From the NCBI GenBank assembly GCA_016867695.1, contig VGIY01000011.1, forward strand, positions 1-19,473: DNA of 19,473 nt, written 5' to 3'. The stretch comes from Candidatus Eiseniibacteriota bacterium. GTDB taxonomy: Bacteria > Eisenbacteria > RBG-16-71-46 > CAIMUX01 > WJJG01. Within the stretch, counting starts at the first letter, position 1; the number at the start of each line of letters is the position of its first letter. Shown here in pieces: positions 1 through 8,219 of the stretch. The position numbers were made by a program, and so were the translations under genes. Below the pieces are notes generated by a model. It was given only the letters and a program-made list of their open reading frames with translations, was not told the origin of the DNA and made no database searches.

Positions 1-20
1 CGGACTGACGGGGGACAGGC

Positions 21-644
21 ATGGGCGACGCGCTGCTGACGACGATCGCCGCCGGGCTCACGCTCTGCGTGCTCTCCTTCCTCTATCGCGAGAATCCCTT
101 CTACCGCTTCGCCGAGCATCTGGCCGTCGGCGTGTCCGCGGGCTACTGGGTGGTCATCCTCTACAACCAGAGCTTCACCGCCAAGGTGGTCGAGCCCCTG
201 CGCCAGGGCGATGCGCTGCCGCTGCTGCCCTGCCTGCTGGGCCTGCTCCTCTTCACCCGCTTCTCCCCCCGCGCCGGCTGGATCTCGCGCATCCCGATGG
301 CCTACATCCTCGGCGTCGGCAGCGGCGCGGCGGTGCCGCTGATGCTGCAGACGCTGGTCGTGCAGCAGTTCCACGCGACGATGCGCCCGATCAGCTTCAC
401 CGCCGACGGCCTGACCAATCTGCTGATCCTGATCGGCGTCGTCTGCGGAATCGCCTACTTCTTCTTCAGCACGCGCCACTCGGGGGCGTTCGGCGTGGCC
501 ACGAAGGTCGGCATCTGGATCCTGATGATCGGCTTCGGCGCCACCTTCGGCTTCACCGTGATGGGCCGCGTCTCGCTGCTGCTCGGGCGGGTGAACTTCC
601 TGATCGACTGGGTCCGGCTGATCTTCGGCGCGGGCGGGGCGTAG
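21..644 (+). CDS. Polytopic membrane protein of unknown function
   Basis: A 207-residue hydrophobic protein that I do not assign to a named family. About six membrane segments can be seen, at roughly residues 5-22, 33-50, 66-80, 90-113, 131-150 and 160-187. A conserved-looking polar stretch lies between the first two (ENPFYRFAEHLAVGVSAGYW), and there are short basic loops such as RFSPRAGWISRIP. The start is supported by a GGGGGACAGG stretch just before the ATG. There is no signal peptide other than the first helix and no catalytic motif that I recognise. It ends 22 bases before the end of the convergent phosphofructokinase gene, leaving no room for a separate terminator. Its operon partners, if any, lie upstream of the window. 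The coding call is secure; the function is unknown. Confidence 0.85.
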   Translation: MGDALLTTIAAGLTLCVLSFLYRENPFYRFAEHLAVGVSAGYWVVILYNQSFTAKVVEPLRQGDALPLLPCLLGLLLFTRFSPRAGWISRIPMAYILGVGSGAAVPLMLQTLVVQQFHATMRPISFTADGLTNLLILIGVVCGIAYFFFSTRHSGAFGVATKVGIWILMIGFGATFGFTVMGRVSLLLGRVNFLIDWVRLIFGAGGA

Positions 645-666
645 CGGCCGCGGGCGACTCGTCCCC

Positions 667-1761
667 CTACTCGTCTCCGAAGCGGGTGCCGACCGCGCGG
701 GCCGCACGGACGATCTGCGACTCGGGATCGACCAGGCGCAGCTGGGCCACCGCCTCCGCCAGCGGGGCGGTGGTGATCTCCATCCCCTTCAGGGCGACCA
801 TCACCTGGCGCACGCCCTGCGCGGCGCAGTTGGCGGCGTGGACGCCGTAGCGCGTGGCCAGGATGCGGTCGAAGGGCGTCGGCGAACCGCCGCGCTGCAG
901 GTGACCGAGCACCGTGCCGCGCACCTCGCGGTCGAGCCGCTTCTCGAGCTCCGCCGAGAGCCAGTAGCCGGCGCCGCCCAGGCGGACCGAGTCCGTCGAG
1001 TCCTCGACCACACGGGAGACGAAGCGCTCGCCCCCCTGCGCCCGGGCCCCCTCGGCGATGACGATGAGCGTGAAGGTGCGCCCGCGGAAGGCGCGCTCCT
1101 TGACCGCCTCGACGACGCTGTCGATCGTGAAGGGGATCTCGGGGATGAGGATCACGTCGCCCCCGCCGGCCAGGCCGGCTTGGAGGGCGATCCAGCCCGC
1201 GTAGCGGCCCATCACCTCGAGCACCTGCACGCGATGGTGCGAGGCGGCCGTCGTGTGCAGCTTGTCCAACGCTTCAGTGGCGGTGGTCAGGGCGGTGTCG
1301 AAGCCGAAGGTCAGGTCGGTCGCCGCCAGGTCGTTGTCGATCGTCTTGGGGATGCCGAGGATGGGCATGCCCTTGCCCGCCAGCTGATGGGCGATCGTTA
1401 GGCTGCCGTCGCCGCCGACGACGACCAGCAGATCGAGCCCGTAGGCGGCGAAGACGCGCATGGCGTCGTCCGAGCGGTCCTCGAAGCCCTTGACGCCGTC
1501 GGTGACCGCGGGCACGCGGAAGGGGTTGTCCTTGTTGGAGCTGCCGAGGATCGTCCCGCCCCGCGGCAGGATCCCCGAGACCCTGTCCGGCTCGAGACGC
1601 AGCGTGCGGTCGCGGATCAATCCCGAGAAGCCGTCGAGGAATCCGACCACGCTGATCCCGTGCCCGTAGGCCGCGGTCTTGACCAGCGCGCGCAGCACGG
1701 CGTTCAAGCCTGGGCAGTCGCCCCCGCCGGTGAGGACTCCGATGCGCTTCACCTTGGACAC
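667..1761 (-). CDS. pfkA: 6-phosphofructokinase (group III type, ATP or PPi donor uncertain)
   Basis: Phosphorylates fructose 6-phosphate to fructose 1,6-bisphosphate in cytoplasmic glycolysis. Seen in the sequence: the N-terminal phosphate-binding loop TGGGDCPGLN (residues 11-20), GGDGS at 116-120, PKTIDND at 138-144 with the catalytic Asp142, then MGRYAGW, IPEIPF and GHLQRGGSPTPFDR. The open frame extends upstream to about 1929, but that part is a low-complexity extension. I chose the GTG at 1761 because GGAGAGG lies just before it and the family fold begins at once (KRIGVLTGGGD), giving 364 residues, a normal length. Gly119 is the residue typical of ATP enzymes. Lys139 is shared by PPi-dependent and group III enzymes. 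The combination is known from ATP-dependent group III PFKs, so ATP is the more likely donor. It follows the M4 protease gene on the same strand after 59 bases. Confidence 0.95.
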   Translation of the reverse strand: MSKVKRIGVLTGGGDCPGLNAVLRALVKTAAYGHGISVVGFLDGFSGLIRDRTLRLEPDRVSGILPRGGTILGSSNKDNPFRVPAVTDGVKGFEDRSDDAMRVFAAYGLDLLVVVGGDGSLTIAHQLAGKGMPILGIPKTIDNDLAATDLTFGFDTALTTATEALDKLHTTAASHHRVQVLEVMGRYAGWIALQAGLAGGGDVILIPEIPFTIDSVVEAVKERAFRGRTFTLIVIAEGARAQGGERFVSRVVEDSTDSVRLGGAGYWLSAELEKRLDREVRGTVLGHLQRGGSPTPFDRILATRYGVHAANCAAQGVRQVMVALKGMEITTAPLAEAVAQLRLVDPESQIVRAARAVGTRFGDE

Positions 1762-1773
1762 GCGCCCTCTCCC

Positions 1774-1790
1774 GCGCGGCCGGGCCGCGC
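1774..1790 (-). terminator. GC-only stem-loop between protease stop and PFK ribosome site
   Basis: A perfect 7-bp inverted repeat (GCGCGGC/GCCGCGC) with a 3-base loop lies in the 59-bp gap between the protease stop and the phosphofructokinase start. It sits about two bases upstream of the GGAGAGG ribosome site (1766-1772). There is no T-run, so it is not a canonical intrinsic terminator. It could slow transcription, protect an mRNA end or modulate PFK translation. Chance is a real alternative at this GC content. Confidence 0.3.
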
Positions 1791-1820
1791 CGCTCGATGC
1801 CCCTCCCCGCGCTGCCCGCC

Positions 1821-4800
1821 TCAGGGCAGCAGGATCAGCGTCCGCGACTCGCGCCAGGGACCGGCTGCCAGGCGGAGCTGATAGACCCCCGCATCCAGGC
1901 GGCGCCCCCGCTCGTCCCGCGCCGCCCACTCCAGGCGATGCTCTCCGGCGCCCAGCGCCGCCCCGCGGACCGGCCAGGCCACGCGCCGGCCGGCGATGTC
2001 GTGGATGGTCAGGTCGGCGCGCTCCGGCCGGGGCAGCACGAAGGTGAGCTGCATCTCGCCCGGGCAGGGATTGGGATGCAGCGTCCGGAACAGCGGAGAG
2101 CCACCGGCGGCGGTCGGCCCTTCGGGACGCACCTCGAGCGCGCCGAGGGACACCGGCGCGCCGTCGGCCCCCAGGCCGGTCAGCCGGTACTCGATCGGCC
2201 CGCGATGGGCCGGGGCGTCATCGACGAAGAGGAAGACCTCCTCGACCGCCTCGCCGACGGGGATCGGGCCAGCCGTGCGCCGCTCCAGACCGCCGTCTGG
2301 CCGCCGGCGATCGACGTGGAAGCCGGTCAGGCCCGCCGGGTCGAAGACCCGCCAGGCGATCTCGATCGTCGTCCCCCGCCAGACGCCGCTCAGGAAGTCG
2401 AGCAGGACTGGCGAGGGGCGCGTGCCGATCGTGAACCAGACCGGAGCGCTCACGCTCCGGGCCCACAGGGCGTCGTTGCCGGCGCCGGTCAGGCCGTCCT
2501 CGAGCAGCCCGACGCGCCAGACGCCCGAGAAGGGCTTGGCGGCGTACTCGTAGTAGATGCCCCGATCGTCGCCGTCGAAGGCGGGATGGCCGAGCTGGAA
2601 TCCGTTGTTCGTCACCAGCCCCGTCGCCCCCGTGGTCAGGCGCGTGGCCATCACGCGCACGCGCCCCGCCGCGTCGATGTGGTCGTAGGCGACGACGTCG
2701 TCGCGGTTCTGCGCCAGCGTCGGGTTGCCGATGTTCTCGCCCCGAGGGAGCGACTGGAAGACGCGGAAGCACTGCCCGTCGGCCAGGCGCAGCTTGTTCA
2801 CATCCCAGTACTGGTGGGTGTCGCCCTCCACCTCGGCGCGGTTGAGCGCGTCGTAGAGAATGAACTCGCCCGTGACCGTGTACTCCATGACGTCGGCGAA
2901 GACCACCGCGTCGTGCTCGCCGTCGCCCGAGTCGTTCTGCGTGGTCAGCTCGAAGACGGCGTTCTGGGCCGGGTCCTCGAGGTCGAAGCGGTAGATGCGG
3001 GCGTCCTCGAAGACGGTCGTCGCGGCCACCTGGCGGCCTTCGGGACTCATCGCCACGCTCCACCAGAGCCCGTCGGAGGTGATCTGCCTGCGGGCCGAGC
3101 CGTTCGACTGGGCCACGAAGATGTTGCCCCCCTGGTCGACCCAGGCGCAGACCCGTCCGTCGTCCGAGAAGCTCGGCCGCCCCCCGGCGCCGGCCGTGTT
3201 GCCGGAGATGTCTTCCAGCGCGTCGCTGCCGTTCCAGTCGGGAGGGGCGCGGAAGATGTGCCGAGAGGCGCCGCGGACCAGCGCCAGATAGTCGTCGCCG
3301 TCGTTGCCGGGGAGGTCGGGCAGGTCGGGCGTGCCCTCGCCACCGACGACGCCGACGGCGTCGAAGGCGGCGGCCACGGCGGCGATCTCCGCCGCTCCGG
3401 CGCCGTGGAGGTCCTCGGTCGACTGCAGGGCGCCGAGGCGCAGATCGATGAACTGGGAGTTGCGCTGCAGGTAGTGGGTCAGCGCCCGGTACCAGATCTG
3501 CGCCGACTCGTCGCGGCCGATCTCGTCGCAGACCATGACGAAGGCGCGGCTGAGGATCGTGTTGTTGATGTGCACGCCGCCGTAGTCCTGGTTGGCCGGC
3601 CAGTCGAAGTACTCGTCCATGTGCGTCGGGTAGTGGGGCGCGGGAGGGTCGTAGACGTTGGGCGCGTCCGGCTCGGCCATGTTGCGCAGGCAATCCCCGG
3701 GAATGCCGGGCGTGGTCACGTCCTCGCCGATCCACCAGTTGCCGCTGCCGCCCGACAGCTCGGCGGCGTACCACTCGGTCAGGGCGCCGAAGACGTCGGC
3801 CATGTGCTCGTTCAGCGCCCCGGGCTGGAATTCGTAGACCAGATTGGCCGTGTACTCGACGACCGCGTGGCCGAGCTCGTGACCGATGACGTCCAGGGCC
3901 CCGGCCAGGTCGCTGAAGATCACCCCGTCGCCGTTGCCGAAGGCGATCAGGTTGCCGTTCCAGAAGGCGTTGTTGTAGCGCGTGCCGACGTCCACGACGG
4001 CGGTGATCGTGCGGCCGGCGCCGTCGTAGCTGTTGCGGCCGAAGGTCTGCAGCAGGAAGTCGTACCAGAGCGCCGAGCCCCAGGCGGCGCTGACCGCGTT
4101 GGCGCGCTCGCTCCAGTCCTGCGGATCGGTCGATGTGACCTGGTAGAGGCGGGTCAGGTTCGTGTGATTGGCGCTCAGCGTCCAGACCGCCCCCCGCGGA
4201 TCGTCGGGCATCCGGCTGGCGGCGGCGTTGAACATCGGCTTGCTCGCATCGATGAGGTAGTAGGTGCCGGAGGCCTCCCACAGGCCGAGCGCCCGGGCCA
4301 CGCCCTGCAGGTCGAGGCCCTGGCCGGAGGCGGCTCCGGGGGCGACGAGACTGACGGCGTGCAGGAACGCGCCGTCGGCGGCGGCGACGAAGGCCTGCTG
4401 CCGGTAGTCCAGGCCGGCGCTCGCGGTCACCGCCCAGGCGAGCACGAGCCGGCCCTCCCAGGGGTAGAAGAGCAGCTCGACCTCCTCGACCTCGGCGGCC
4501 GCGCCGTCGCGCTCGCGCAGGGCCGCCAGCGCCGCCTCCGACGCCCGCGCCCGCGCGCACTCCGGCGTCGTGGAGAGCGGCTCCGCCGGCGTGGGCGCGT
4601 AGCAGCCGCTGAAGCCGATCACCCGCCCGGCGGGATCGCAGCGCACGATGGCATCCTGTCCCCAGACCGGCAGGCCCTCGTGGTGGCGCTGCAGGCGCAC
4701 GGCGCAGCCGCCGTCGCGGCCCGCCTCCAGGCGGAAGACGCGCAGCTCCCGCTCCGGGTCGGCTAGTCCCAGGAGCGCCCGGTGCCGCGCCAGGAAGGCG

Positions 4801-5366
4801 CGCGCCGCCGCCTCCGGGTCGCCCCCGGCAGTTCCCGCGCCCAGGAGATCCGCCCCGGCGATGAGCCGCGGCGTGCCCGTCTCGGGGCGCCAGAAGAGCC
4901 GCAGGGGACGATCCGGCGTCTGCGCGGCCCGAAGCCCGATGAGATCCTCGATCGCCTCGGGCGAGGTGAGGTAGCCCGCCTCGACCTCCGCGGCGAGGCC
5001 GTGCCGATCGGCGACGCCCAGCAGGTCGAGCCTCGCGCGCACGCGGGAGAGGATCTCCTCGGGCGGCGGCGCCGCCGCGCGGTCGCCCCTCACGCTGCCC
5101 TCCGGCCGCTTCGCCGCCAGGGCCGGGGCCGACGGGGACTCCTCCAACCGCTCGGGGAGGGCCGACGGCCGGGGGGCGGGCGGATTCCAGGGCCACGGCG
5201 TCTCCGGCGCGGGGCTCAACGCCTCGCCCGGGCCGGCGATCCCGCCACGGCCGGCCGCCTCGCCCGCCGGCGCGGCGCCGGCGATGCCGCCGCCCGGGCC
5301 GCGCGCAGGAAGCAAGGGGAGAGACACGAGGAGGGCGAGCAGAATGGCCGGCCATGCGCGACGCAT
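1821..5366 (-). CDS. Secreted thermolysin-like (M4) metalloprotease with beta-propeller and C-terminal FlgD-Ig/sorting-type domain
   Basis: An 1181-residue secreted zinc endopeptidase precursor. The start has a perfect AGGAGGTG ribosome site (within 5371-5379). A signal peptide covers about residues 1-22 (RRAWPAILLALLVSLPLL). A propeptide of the FTP/PepSY kind follows to about 340. The M4 catalytic domain (~360-640) keeps the whole active site: zinc ligands His496 and His500 with general base Glu497 in HELGH, third ligand Glu520 in NEHMAD exactly 24 residues after His496 as in thermolysin, Asp524, and His599 in GGVHINN. About 700-960 carries repeated FSDDGR/MSPEGR-type strands, read as a PD40/TolB-like propeller. 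The last ~90 residues (LHPNPCPG..., DIAGRRV..., LDAGVYQLRL) match FlgD-Ig or T9SS type A-like C-terminal domains of FCB bacteria. The function as an exported protease is secure. The export route beyond the inner membrane and the substrate are unknown. Confidence 0.95.
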   Translation of the reverse strand: MRRAWPAILLALLVSLPLLPARGPGGGIAGAAPAGEAAGRGGIAGPGEALSPAPETPWPWNPPAPRPSALPERLEESPSAPALAAKRPEGSVRGDRAAAPPPEEILSRVRARLDLLGVADRHGLAAEVEAGYLTSPEAIEDLIGLRAAQTPDRPLRLFWRPETGTPRLIAGADLLGAGTAGGDPEAAARAFLARHRALLGLADPERELRVFRLEAGRDGGCAVRLQRHHEGLPVWGQDAIVRCDPAGRVIGFSGCYAPTPAEPLSTTPECARARASEAALAALRERDGAAAEVEEVELLFYPWEGRLVLAWAVTASAGLDYRQQAFVAAADGAFLHAVSLVAPGAASGQGLDLQGVARALGLWEASGTYYLIDASKPMFNAAASRMPDDPRGAVWTLSANHTNLTRLYQVTSTDPQDWSERANAVSAAWGSALWYDFLLQTFGRNSYDGAGRTITAVVDVGTRYNNAFWNGNLIAFGNGDGVIFSDLAGALDVIGHELGHAVVEYTANLVYEFQPGALNEHMADVFGALTEWYAAELSGGSGNWWIGEDVTTPGIPGDCLRNMAEPDAPNVYDPPAPHYPTHMDEYFDWPANQDYGGVHINNTILSRAFVMVCDEIGRDESAQIWYRALTHYLQRNSQFIDLRLGALQSTEDLHGAGAAEIAAVAAAFDAVGVVGGEGTPDLPDLPGNDGDDYLALVRGASRHIFRAPPDWNGSDALEDISGNTAGAGGRPSFSDDGRVCAWVDQGGNIFVAQSNGSARRQITSDGLWWSVAMSPEGRQVAATTVFEDARIYRFDLEDPAQNAVFELTTQNDSGDGEHDAVVFADVMEYTVTGEFILYDALNRAEVEGDTHQYWDVNKLRLADGQCFRVFQSLPRGENIGNPTLAQNRDDVVAYDHIDAAGRVRVMATRLTTGATGLVTNNGFQLGHPAFDGDDRGIYYEYAAKPFSGVWRVGLLEDGLTGAGNDALWARSVSAPVWFTIGTRPSPVLLDFLSGVWRGTTIEIAWRVFDPAGLTGFHVDRRRPDGGLERRTAGPIPVGEAVEEVFLFVDDAPAHRGPIEYRLTGLGADGAPVSLGALEVRPEGPTAAGGSPLFRTLHPNPCPGEMQLTFVLPRPERADLTIHDIAGRRVAWPVRGAALGAGEHRLEWAARDERGRRLDAGVYQLRLAAGPWRESRTLILLP

Positions 5367-5370
5367 GCCA

Positions 5371-5379
5371 CACCTCCTG
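5371..5379 (-). promoter_or_regulatory. Strong ribosome binding site of the M4 protease
   Basis: CAGGAGGTG on the minus strand, five bases before the ATG at 5366. It is the best match to anti-Shine-Dalgarno in the window. It fixes the start of the protease and places the signal peptide directly after it. Confidence 0.8.
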
Positions 5380-5477
5380 TCTGCGGGCGCGCGTGCCGCG
5401 CGACGCCGCGCGAGAGGACCGCGAGCAACGGGACGGCGGCCACGCTAGCATGGACGCTGTGCCCCGTACAGCGCCGG

Positions 5478-5505
5478 TTGCGCGAGCCGCGAGGAGGGCT
5501 ATCCT
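5478..5505 (+). promoter_or_regulatory. Possible sigma-70-type promoter for the PDZ/repeat protein
   Basis: TTGCGC, a 16-base spacer and TATCCT lie about 85 bases upstream of the gene at 5590, in the 223-bp divergent gap shared with the M4 protease. The match is three of six at -35 and four of six at -10, so it is only suggestive. I saw no convincing promoter on the minus strand of the same gap. Confidence 0.25.
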
Positions 5506-5589
5506 GGATCACGCGTCGCGCGCGGATCGGACCCGGCGCAACGGCCGCGCAACCCCAGGCGCATCGGGATCCGTCACGGGGAGGCAGGG

Positions 5590-8046
5590 ATGATCGGGCG
5601 ATCAACGCTCCGACGGGGGGCGCTCGCGGGGGCCGCGCTGGCGGCTCTGGCCTGCGCGGCGGGGATGCTTTCCGCGGCCGGGGACGACCGCGGCTGGCTC
5701 GGCATCTACACCGAACCGGTCGCCGAGCTGCCGGAGCTCGACGACGACGCGGGCGGAGAGGCCGCGCTGCGGGGCGCGCTGGTCGGCCTGCGGATCCACT
5801 CCATCTACCCCCGCTCCGCGGCCGAGGCGGGCGGGCTCCTCGCCGGCGACATCATCGTCGCCGTCGGCGGACGGCCGCTGCGCTGTCCGGCCGACAGCGC
5901 GCAGGCGGTGCTGCGCGGCGCGATCGCCGAGCGGCGCGCGGGCGCGCTCCTGCCGCTGAGGGTCGTGCGCGACGCCCGGCTGCTGCGACTCGCCCGGAAC
6001 GACGAGGCGGCCGATCTCGCCGCCGAGCGTCGCTTCCTGCGCGACGCGCGAGCCGTCGTCGACAGCCTGGGGCCGGGCGACGAGCTGGCCCTGCGCGTCG
6101 AGGTGCGCAGGGCGGTCCTCGATCTGCCGGTCCTCCTCGGGCCGATGCCTTCCGCCCGCTGGCCGGCCCCGCGATCCAATCGGGAGATGGAGCCCTGGGC
6201 GGCGCTCCCCCCCTCCCGCCTCGCCCCCCTCGCGCAAGCGCTGGCGGACAGCTTCGGCCTCCGTGCCCAGACCGACGACCTGTTCGAGCGCCTGGCGCGC
6301 TGCCACGCCGGAGCCGATCCCTACCGGCTCGAGGCGATGATCTTCGGTCACCGCGATCCGTTCCGGCTCGAGAGCCTGGCGGGGTGGATCACCGCGGGGT
6401 TCGGCCCCGACCCGGCCGGCTGCCTGCGCCACGCCGCGCGGCTGCTCGGGCCGACCGCCTCGCCGCTGCAGCCGGCGCCCGCGCCGCCGCTCGCCTTCCC
6501 CGAGGGGCGCGACGCCTTCCTCGCCGCGATGTGGGCCCAGGTCGACTCGGCCTTCGCCGCCGCCGCGCGCTGCCGCGCGCGCGCCTTCGGCAGCTTCAGC
6601 CCGCAGGAGATGGCCTTCCTCGAAGCCCAGCGCTGGCGCTTGACCGAGGTCTTCGCCGAGAGGATCTACATCCACCTCGACCGCGATCGGGATCGCTTCG
6701 AGGGCAACGATCGCCTCATCGCCCTGGCCGCCAGGCTCGACTACCCGGCGCTGCTCGAGGCGGCGGCGCACCTGGCGCGGCTGGCCGATCCGCTCTGGGC
6801 CTCGGCGGTCGGCCTGGGCCTGCGCCGGGCCTTCGCCGACTCGCTCGACCGCGACGTCCTCGTCGAACGCCGGACGCCGCACGGCCGGATGATCATCGGC
6901 GGCACGACCGGCCGCTGGCATCGCGAGACGGACGCCGCCTTCGTGCTCGATCTGGGCGGCGACGACTTCTACTCGGGCAGCCATGGAGCCGGAGGCGTGT
7001 CGGCCGGCGTCCCGCTGTCGCTGGTGATCGATCTCGCCGGCGACGACGCCTACGAAGCGACGCACGCGGGCGCGCAGGGAGCCGGATGCCTCGGCGTGGG
7101 GGGGCTGCTCGATCTGGCCGGCGACGATCAGTACATCGGCGCGCAGTGGTGCCAGGGGGCGGGCTACTTCGGCGTCGGCTGGCTCGACGACCGCGCCGGC
7201 GACGACACCTATCGCGGGCACGCCTTCTGCCAAGGGGCCGGTCTCTTCGGCTTCGGTCTGCTCCTCGATCACGGCGGCCGCGACCGCTACGAGGCCGACG
7301 CCCACGCGCAGGGCGTCGGCCTGCCCAAGGGCATCGGCGCGCTGCTGGATCTCGGCGGCGACGACGAGTACTACGCCAAGGGCCGCTACCCGACCAGCTA
7401 CGGCGACGCCGGGATCTTCGACGCCTGGTCGCAGGGGTGCGGCACCGGCTTCCGCACCATCGCCTCGGGCGGCCTGGGGCTGCTGCTCGACGGCGGCGGG
7501 GCGAACCGGTTCGAGGCGGGCAACTTCTCGCAGGGCGGAGGCTACTACTACGGCATGGGCATCCTCGAGGCGCGCGGCGACGAAGGGGACCTCTACATCG
7601 GCTCGCGCTACAATCAGGGATTCTCCGCCCACCAGGCCGTCGGCGTCTTCCTCGAGCATGGCGGCGACGACATCTACACGACCCGCCAGGGCGTCGCCCA
7701 GGGGCTCGCCTGGGACGAGTCGGTCACGCTCTTCGTCGACGCCGCGGGCGACGACCGCTATCAAGGGGGGGCATTCTTCTCCCTCGGCGCTGCGGCGCAC
7801 AACAGCTGCTGCCTCTTTCTCGATCGCCGCGGGCGCGACGAGTATCGCTACGCTCCCGGCCCGGGCCGCGCGGGCGGCAACGACTATCACGGAGGGACGA
7901 GCCTGTCGCTCTTCGTCGACGAGGGCGGCGCCGGCGACATCCAGCCGGCCGAAGAAGCGCTCCGCGACGGCCTCCTGTACCGGCCGGAGCATGGCTTCGT
8001 CCTGGACATCCCCGGGACGATCGAGGAGTGGCTGTCGGCGCGCTGA
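5590..8046 (+). CDS. Secreted PDZ-domain protein with ~12 'GGDDxY' repeats (putative beta-solenoid)
   Basis: An 818-residue exported protein of unknown function. The start follows GGGGAGG (5578-5584). A signal peptide covers about residues 1-30. It has a basic start, then an Ala/Leu-rich core ending near SAAGDD. A PDZ-like domain (~35-125) shows the groove and helix pattern SIYPRSAAEAGGLLAGDIIV and VGGRPL. Residues ~130-445 are mostly helical-looking and I do not recognise them. From ~449 to 783 a unit of about 27 residues repeats roughly 12 times: hydrophobic-LD-x-GGDD-x-Y, then about six variable residues, then QGxGxxGxG. The sixth unit has an insert and the eighth and twelfth are degenerate. 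The regular spacing and acidic GDD/aromatic pattern suggest a beta-solenoid, possibly binding metal. It resembles RTX repeats only loosely, since the period is three times longer. No protease triad is evident near the PDZ domain. Confidence 0.88.
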   Translation: MIGRSTLRRGALAGAALAALACAAGMLSAAGDDRGWLGIYTEPVAELPELDDDAGGEAALRGALVGLRIHSIYPRSAAEAGGLLAGDIIVAVGGRPLRCPADSAQAVLRGAIAERRAGALLPLRVVRDARLLRLARNDEAADLAAERRFLRDARAVVDSLGPGDELALRVEVRRAVLDLPVLLGPMPSARWPAPRSNREMEPWAALPPSRLAPLAQALADSFGLRAQTDDLFERLARCHAGADPYRLEAMIFGHRDPFRLESLAGWITAGFGPDPAGCLRHAARLLGPTASPLQPAPAPPLAFPEGRDAFLAAMWAQVDSAFAAAARCRARAFGSFSPQEMAFLEAQRWRLTEVFAERIYIHLDRDRDRFEGNDRLIALAARLDYPALLEAAAHLARLADPLWASAVGLGLRRAFADSLDRDVLVERRTPHGRMIIGGTTGRWHRETDAAFVLDLGGDDFYSGSHGAGGVSAGVPLSLVIDLAGDDAYEATHAGAQGAGCLGVGGLLDLAGDDQYIGAQWCQGAGYFGVGWLDDRAGDDTYRGHAFCQGAGLFGFGLLLDHGGRDRYEADAHAQGVGLPKGIGALLDLGGDDEYYAKGRYPTSYGDAGIFDAWSQGCGTGFRTIASGGLGLLLDGGGANRFEAGNFSQGGGYYYGMGILEARGDEGDLYIGSRYNQGFSAHQAVGVFLEHGGDDIYTTRQGVAQGLAWDESVTLFVDAAGDDRYQGGAFFSLGAAAHNSCCLFLDRRGRDEYRYAPGPGRAGGNDYHGGTSLSLFVDEGGAGDIQPAEEALRDGLLYRPEHGFVLDIPGTIEEWLSAR
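6937..7938 (+). repeat. Protein-level repeat array, ~27-residue unit, about 12 copies
   Basis: Within the PDZ protein. The GDD core recurs in LDLGGDDFY (Asp458/459), IDLAGDDAY, LDLAGDDQY, DDRAGDDTY, LDHGGRDRY, LDLGGDDEY, LDGGGANRF, a degenerate copy, LEHGGDDIY, VDAAGDDRY, LDRRGRDEY and VDEGGAGDI. The nucleotide sequences of the copies have diverged, so this is an old array maintained by selection on the protein rather than a recent DNA duplication. Confidence 0.85.
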
Positions 8047-8166
8047 GCCCTCCGGCGGCAGCCCCCCGGCCGGCGCGCCCCGGCGACTGCAGCTGCCGCG
8101 ACGCCTCGCGGCGATGTCCGTCTCCCCGGCCCTGGCGCAGGCGCGGCCTTCCCGTCCGGCTCGCCG

Positions 8167-8219
8167 TGCATCCCGCCCTGCGCCGTGCAGGATGCAGTCT
8201 CCCCGCCTTCCAGGGAGAC
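8167..8219 (+). other. Two abutting stem-loops downstream of the PDZ gene
   Basis: The first (8167-8196) pairs TGCAT with ATGCA and, after a 5-base bulge, CCTGC with GCAGG around the loop GCCGT. The second starts on the next base (8197-8219) and pairs GTCTCCC with GGGAGAC around nine bases. No T-run follows, so an intrinsic terminator is not supported. A structured 3' UTR, a small RNA or dyad operator sites are possible. Chance pairing in GC-rich DNA cannot be excluded. Confidence 0.35.

Noticed and set aside
1762..1929. N-terminal extension of the phosphofructokinase frame
   Set aside because: The extension overlaps the end of the protease gene, is low complexity and has no counterpart in the family; the GTG at 1761 has a ribosome site.
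1797..4766. A 989-codon plus-strand open frame opposite the M4 protease
   Set aside because: Its peptide is Arg/Gly/Ala/Val-rich low complexity, while the minus strand encodes an intact thermolysin active site with correct spacing. It is a GC-driven shadow.
7000..7930. RTX (hemolysin-type) calcium-binding repeats
   Set aside because: The unit is about 27 residues with a GGDDxY core, not the nine-residue GGxGxDxUx repeat, so the resemblance is only to the glycine/aspartate content.
5602..7992. A 796-codon minus-strand frame opposite the PDZ/repeat protein
   Set aside because: It has no recognisable motif, and the plus-strand frame has a signal peptide, a PDZ domain and regular repeats.
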